A DNA stretch of 6,280 bases from Clostridia bacterium (lineage in GTDB: Bacteria > Bacillota > Clostridia > Oscillospirales > Acutalibacteraceae): contig CAAFMR010000432.1 in assembly GCA_900764115.1 (NCBI GenBank), forward strand, positions 1-6,280, given 5' to 3'. The notes under the pieces are model-generated. The model was given only the letters and a program-made list of their open reading frames with translations. It ran no database searches and had not been told where the DNA came from. Every line of letters starts with the position of its first letter. Position 1 is the first letter of the stretch. A program made the translations under genes and the position numbers. Positions 5,512-6,280 of this stretch are shown piece after piece.

Positions 5512-6280
5512 TTATGTGTTCTGCCCGGTCGTCGCGGGTGTGTCGGCGGGCAGGGAGGCGTCTTTTTTGTGTGCCCGGATGTACTTTGTCCATTTGATGT
5601 AGCCGTAGGTGGTGTTGGTGAGATAGCCCACCTTCAGCACCAGCAGGACATATTGTCCGGACAGGATGTTGATGACCGCTTCCAGTATGGAAGAAATATA
5701 CCAGGCGATCCATTGCTCCCGATACCGCAGCAGAATGAATACGCCGTTGGCGATGCCCACTGCCGAGGCGCAGGCGTCTAAGTAGCAAACGATGTTCTCC
5801 AGCGTGGCGTTGCCGCCGAACAGGGTGGTGCCGATCTCCAGCGTGGTGAGGAAATAGCCGACCCCGACGGTCCATACGACGATGCCGATGAGAATGAGCA
5901 CTTCCGCCAGCCCGCTGAGCTTGCGTACCTCGGTCAGCTCTTCCTCCTTGCGGTCGGGATGCTTGTGCCAGTTGATAAAGCTGATAATGTCAATGGGCAG
6001 CCATAAGAACAGCGTGGATGCCATGGTAGCAAACCGGTAAGCCAACACAATGCAGATGGCAATTTCGGTCAGCTCCACGAAGATGGAAACAATGAAATTC
6101 CACTTGCTCTGCTTGGAAATGAGCAGCTCGCACAGGATGTTGAGGAAGGTGTCTGCCAGATACAGCGCCATGATCAGCTTGCCGTTGACGCCGTTAACAT
6201 CCACCTCGGGGAACAGAAAGGCAAAAATAAAGGATAGCACAAGAATGCTGAAGAACCAGATCTTCTCATAGGGGGTGAAA
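5512..6280 (-). CDS. pnuC: PnuC-type vitamin (nicotinamide riboside) transporter, 5' end outside window
   Basis: This is the C-terminal 255 residues of a multi-helix membrane protein of the PnuC family, which takes up nicotinamide riboside (or related vitamins) by facilitated diffusion with metabolic trapping. About seven to eight hydrophobic segments are visible. The family-like signatures are FLWLPIDIISFINWHKHPDR, LDACASAVGIANGVFILLR followed by EQWIAWYISSI, and the ending VGYLTNTTYGYIKWTKYI. The aromatic and Asn/Gln residues in these helices match the substrate-lining positions of the family. The frame is open to the window edge: codons before the GTG at 6240 read FTPYEKIWFFSIL, which looks like real PnuC N-terminus, so the GTG is an internal Val and the true start is outside. 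The C-terminus has a short polar tail (AHKKDASLPADTPATTGQNT). Substrate is inferred; thiamine (PnuT) or riboflavin (PnuX) relatives exist, and any upstream riboswitch that could decide is not in the window. Confidence 0.9.
   Translation of the reverse strand, partial: FTPYEKIWFFSILVLSFIFAFLFPEVDVNGVNGKLIMALYLADTFLNILCELLISKQSKWNFIVSIFVELTEIAICIVLAYRFATMASTLFLWLPIDIISFINWHKHPDRKEEELTEVRKLSGLAEVLILIGIVVWTVGVGYFLTTLEIGTTLFGGNATLENIVCYLDACASAVGIANGVFILLRYREQWIAWYISSILEAVINILSGQYVLLVLKVGYLTNTTYGYIKWTKYIRAHKKDASLPADTPATTGQNT

Noticed and set aside
4921..5781. Long plus-strand open frame (286 codons) opposite sfsA and the end of pnuC
   Set aside because: It lies opposite two well-recognised genes, its translation is low-complexity Gly/Ala/His/Gln-rich without a family resemblance, and long antisense frames are expected in GC-rich DNA.
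5512..6240. pnuC starting at the GTG at 6240
   Set aside because: The frame is open beyond it to the window edge and the upstream codons (FTPYEKIWFFSIL) look like genuine protein, so the start lies outside.

Overview
The window is a compact, GC-rich bacterial segment with Gram-positive, clostridial character. The GC content, the purine-rich Shine-Dalgarno sites (AAAGGAG, GAGGGG), a TlyA-type rRNA methylase, a pair of YdbS/YdbT-type PH-domain proteins and a second-type EF-G together suggest an Oscillospiraceae/Ruminococcaceae-like Firmicute, possibly from the gut. That assignment is inference; no rRNA or other phylogenetic marker is present.

Layout: positions 1-558 (+) hold the 3' end of an elongation factor G paralogue. 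A perfect 13-bp-arm hairpin (569-600) separates it from a convergent block in which every other gene is on the minus strand. Read in the direction of transcription, from the right edge to the left, that block is: pnuC (nicotinamide riboside-type vitamin transporter, 5' end outside the window), sfsA (nucleic-acid-binding/nuclease family protein), a NahK-like N-acetylhexosamine 1-kinase, a small PH-domain membrane protein (YdbS type), a large PH-domain membrane protein (YdbT type) and tlyA (rRNA 2'-O-methyltransferase with an S4 domain). Junctions are tight: 0 nt, 26 nt, 290 nt, 23 nt and a few bases. The block therefore looks like one operon or operon chain interrupted once. The genes do not form an obvious single pathway. 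The PH pair is a known functional unit; the others look like housekeeping or salvage genes sharing a transcript.

The one real interruption is a 268-bp, transposase-less, highly palindromic element at 3416-3683. It has 26-bp terminal inverted repeats (23/26 matching) and is flanked by TA on both sides, the signature of a MITE mobilised by an IS630/Tc1-mariner-type transposase. It landed exactly in the stop codon of the kinase gene. Removing the element and one TA copy restores a 20-nt gap in which the kinase's TAA is followed two bases later by the AAAGGAG ribosome binding site of the next gene. This also settles the start of that gene (GTG at 3392; the ATG at 3425 lies inside the element). 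The element changes the stop from TAA to TAG without altering the protein and places several hairpins between the two halves of the operon.

I found no CRISPR array, tRNA, rRNA, complete IS, phage gene or defence gene, and nothing that clearly amounts to an undescribed multi-gene system. The palindromic element and its placement are the part most worth a second look.
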